Of a stretch of 18,693 nt of DNA, positions 14,832-18,693 are shown piece by piece (the first letter of the stretch is position 1; the number at the start of each line of letters is the position of its first letter). The notes under the pieces were generated by a model, which searched no databases, had not been told where the DNA came from, and worked only from the letters and a program-made list of their open reading frames with translations. The position numbers and the translations under genes were made by a program. The stretch is taken from contig CAYTFK010000117.1 in the NCBI GenBank assembly GCA_964436865.1, positions 1 through 18,693 on the forward strand, in the 5' to 3' direction. Source of the DNA: JAXGPP01 sp964436865. GTDB lineage: Bacteria > Planctomycetota > Planctomycetia > Pirellulales > Thermoguttaceae.

Positions 14832-15305
14832 ATGGACGGGCACTTACTTGTCCCGGTGCTGGCTGCCGTCCTGTTTGCTTTCGGGATTGGCCTGGTCTGG
14901 CGTCCTATTATGTCAGCTTGGCGCGAGGCGCGGTTCGCGGAGGCCCGTCGCGATTTTCATCTTCAACGCGAGCGGCTGGAAGCCAAGTTCGTTCGATTGG
15001 GCATGTCGGGGCAGCGGGCCGATGTGCCCCGGTGGACCGACTGCGATTTCGATGACGACGTAGCCTACGCCCGCAGCCGGTCGACCAAGGAACTGTCGGC
15101 CTTTGTCGGCGTCACCATCGAGATGGAAGGCGGCGACGACTGCGGCCTGGGCAGCTACCGCTCGGCCACTGCAGTCTTCCGCTTCGATCGCGATCGTTGG
15201 GATACCGACGGCCGGGCGATCTTCAATCTCTCGCCCACCGAAGCCATCCGCTACTACCAGGGCGACCTGGAGATCGTCGGCCAGGAAGTCGTCCAGAAGC
15301 AGTAG
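14832..15305 (+). CDS. Small membrane-anchored conserved hypothetical protein, 157 aa
   Basis: The start is ATG 14832, with GAAAGGA ending 7 nt upstream; the stop is TAG 15303-15305. Residues 5-24 (LLVPVLAAVLFAFGIGLVW) form one transmembrane helix. A charged helix follows at 30-55 (REARFAEARRDFHLQRERL), likely a coiled coil. Then comes a soluble alpha/beta domain with RWTDCDFDDDVAYARSR (67-83), ELSAFVGVTIEMEGGDD (87-103), SATAVFRFDRDRWDTDGRAI (111-130) and FNLSPTEAIRYYQGDLEIV (131-149). The combination 'ARRDF..QRERLEAKF ... RWTDCD ... ATAVF ... GRA.FNL.PTEAI' is one I associate from memory with conserved uncharacterised planctomycete proteins. No catalytic motif is evident, and the two Cys (71, 104) are not in a CxxC. 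It is monocistronic, has a good promoter upstream, and converges on aconitase over a repeat array. Confidence 0.85.
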   Translation: MDGHLLVPVLAAVLFAFGIGLVWRPIMSAWREARFAEARRDFHLQRERLEAKFVRLGMSGQRADVPRWTDCDFDDDVAYARSRSTKELSAFVGVTIEMEGGDDCGLGSYRSATAVFRFDRDRWDTDGRAIFNLSPTEAIRYYQGDLEIVGQEVVQKQ

Positions 15306-15320
15306 GCCCTTTTTGGCTCC

Positions 15321-15449
15321 TGTTCGTAGTCCCGCCTGTTCGTAGTCCCGGCTTCAGCCGGTTCCGTCTGTCCGTATTCCCGCTTCAGCCGGCGCACCCT
15401 GTTCGTAGTCCCGGCTTCAGCCGGTCTTCACTCCCCGCTTCAGCCGGCG
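15321..15449. repeat. Tandem intergenic array of GTAGTCCCGGCTTCAGCCGG-type hairpin repeats
   Basis: Between the convergent stops at 15305 and 15472 a short element recurs: a partial copy at 15321-15334 (TGTTCGTAGTCCCG), full copies at 15337-15362 and 15400-15425, a diverged copy at 15369-15393 and a truncated copy at 15431-15449. The core CCGGC-TTCA-GCCGG is a perfect 5-bp hairpin in the two full copies. In the diverged copies the same CGCTTCAGCCGGCG core is partly kept. The spacing is about 31-32 bases between successive copies, but copies vary, and there are no unique spacers of CRISPR type. The element may act as a REP-like sequence or bidirectional terminator. Confidence 0.8.
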
Positions 15450-15471
15450 CAGCGACTCATACTCCCACCCC

Positions 15472-18189
<2,718 letters not shown>

Positions 18190-18257
18190 ATCTGCGCGCT
18201 CCCAAACCGAGTTGTCTGTCATCCATCAATGGGCTTACTGCTCTTCTTCGCGCCGCC

Positions 18258-18263
18258 ACTATA
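18258..18263 (-). promoter_or_regulatory. Candidate -10 box for aconitase
   Basis: On the minus strand, TATAGT (18263-18258) matches 5/6 of the -10 consensus and would start transcription about 60 nt before the ATG at 18189. No clear -35 box lies 16-18 bases upstream, so this is tentative. Confidence 0.3.
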
Positions 18264-18415
18264 CCGCGGGACACGTAATCTTAGCCGCTTCCTCGCCCTT
18301 GAAAACGGGCCAACGCCCCCTCCTGTGAGATTCCCCCGGTTCCACACGCAATCGTTCTTCTGCGAGCGACCAGTTAACTCCGTCGAGGTATTACATGGCC
18401 CCGTCACATGGGCTA

Positions 18416-18443
18416 TTGACTCGCGGTGACGATCTGTTAGGGT
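18416..18443 (+). promoter_or_regulatory. Putative sigma-70 promoter for the glycosyltransferase gene
   Basis: TTGACT (18416-18421; 5/6) is followed after 16 bases by TAGGGT (18438-18443; 3/6, keeping the key TA and final T). The start point near 18450 leaves a leader of about 100 nt to the ATG at 18553. Confidence 0.4.
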
Positions 18444-18537
18444 GTCGGAAGAACTGCCGGTTGCGGCCGCACGCCGCATCGGCGGTCGGGCAAGAACGCA
18501 TCTCAAGACCTCGCGGAGAGGGGCTGCTCTCGCGGTG

Positions 18538-18545
18538 AGGGGAGG
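18538..18545 (+). promoter_or_regulatory. Strong ribosome binding site for the partial gene at the window end
   Basis: AGGGGAGG (18538-18545) lies 7 nt before ATG 18553 and supports that start. It overlaps the second copy of a 13-nt direct repeat (18511-18523 and 18530-18542). Confidence 0.65.
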
Positions 18546-18552
18546 CGCGCCG

Positions 18553-18693
18553 ATGGTGCGCTCGGGAGCTCACACGCGCGGCCGGGTAGCGGGGCGATTG
18601 CTCTTCGCCTCCTACCATTGCCTGATCGACCCTTCCAGCGGCGCGGCGATTTCGGCGCGGACGCTCTTGCCAATGCTTGGCCAGCGCGGCTGG
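18553..18693 (+). CDS. 5' end of a probable family-4-type glycosyltransferase (runs off the window end)
   Basis: From ATG 18553 the frame is open for 47 codons to the window edge, with AGGGGAGG 7 nt upstream. After about 15 poorly conserved residues it reads RLLFASYHCLIDPSSG and then AAISARTLLPMLGQRGW. This is the first beta strand, glycine-containing loop and first helix of a GT-B glycosyltransferase. The 'FxSYHC..DPS.GAA.S.R.L...L..RGW' pattern is one I recall from family-4 glycosyltransferases, many in planctomycetes and cyanobacteria, which build surface polysaccharide or glycosylate envelope components. The catalytic C-terminal domain lies outside the window, so activity, sugar and acceptor cannot be judged. 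The codons after 18600 have the strong third-position GC bias of the real genes here. It is divergent from aconitase. Confidence 0.72.
   Translation, partial: MVRSGAHTRGRVAGRLLFASYHCLIDPSSGAAISARTLLPMLGQRGW

Noticed and set aside
15321..15449. CRISPR array
   Set aside because: Copies diverge from one another, spacing is too short for unique spacers, and there are no cas genes.

Overview
The window looks like a GC-rich chromosomal stretch from a member of the Planctomycetota, probably Pirellulales-like. This is inferred from remembered family resemblance, not from a search. The clues are a very large TPR plus alpha-2-macroglobulin envelope protein with no PBP1C neighbour, two proteins of a type I associate with planctomycetes (the proline-rich membrane protein at 8247-10238 and the small membrane-anchored protein at 14832-15305), and short intergenic hairpin repeats built on a CCGGCTTCAGCCGG-type core. 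Genes are mostly single units in alternating orientation. Several start with GTG or TTG, and each of these has a good Shine-Dalgarno sequence.

Layout. 1-213 (-) is the edge of a protein with a carboxypeptidase-regulatory-like beta domain, apparently interrupted at its N-terminal side by an in-frame stop. 214-801 has no convincing gene. 802-1017 (+) is a 71-residue hypothetical protein. It converges on greA (1087-1566, -) across a pair of covarying hairpins. A strong intrinsic terminator sits in the greA leader. 1775-7909 (-) is a 2044-residue secreted alpha-2-macroglobulin-like protein with an intact thioester motif. A sequence matching an RpoE-type (ECF sigma) promoter lies upstream of it. 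Divergent from it, 8247-10238 (+) encodes a proline-rich single-pass membrane protein.

10246-12715 (-) is a two-gene M16 peptidase operon. An inactive-looking subunit comes first, then a catalytic HxxEH subunit that overlaps it by 14 nt and starts at TTG. 12851-13405 (-) is a GNAT acetyltransferase and 13653-14516 (-) is endonuclease IV (nfo). 14832-15305 (+) is a small membrane-anchored conserved protein that converges on aconitase (15472-18189, -) across a tandem array of hairpin repeats. 18553-18693 (+) is the 5' end of a probable glycosyltransferase divergent from aconitase.

How it fits together. Housekeeping functions (transcript cleavage by GreA, base excision repair by Nfo, the TCA cycle by aconitase) are mixed with envelope functions (alpha-2-macroglobulin, M16 pair, membrane-anchored proteins, glycosyltransferase). 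I see no mobile element, CRISPR array, tRNA, rRNA or recognisable defence island. The observations most worth following are regulatory or structural: the ECF-like promoter, the terminator in the greA leader, the hairpin pair with compensatory changes, the aromatic-rich insert and Met/Gly-rich bait-like segment of the macroglobulin, and the intergenic repeat array.
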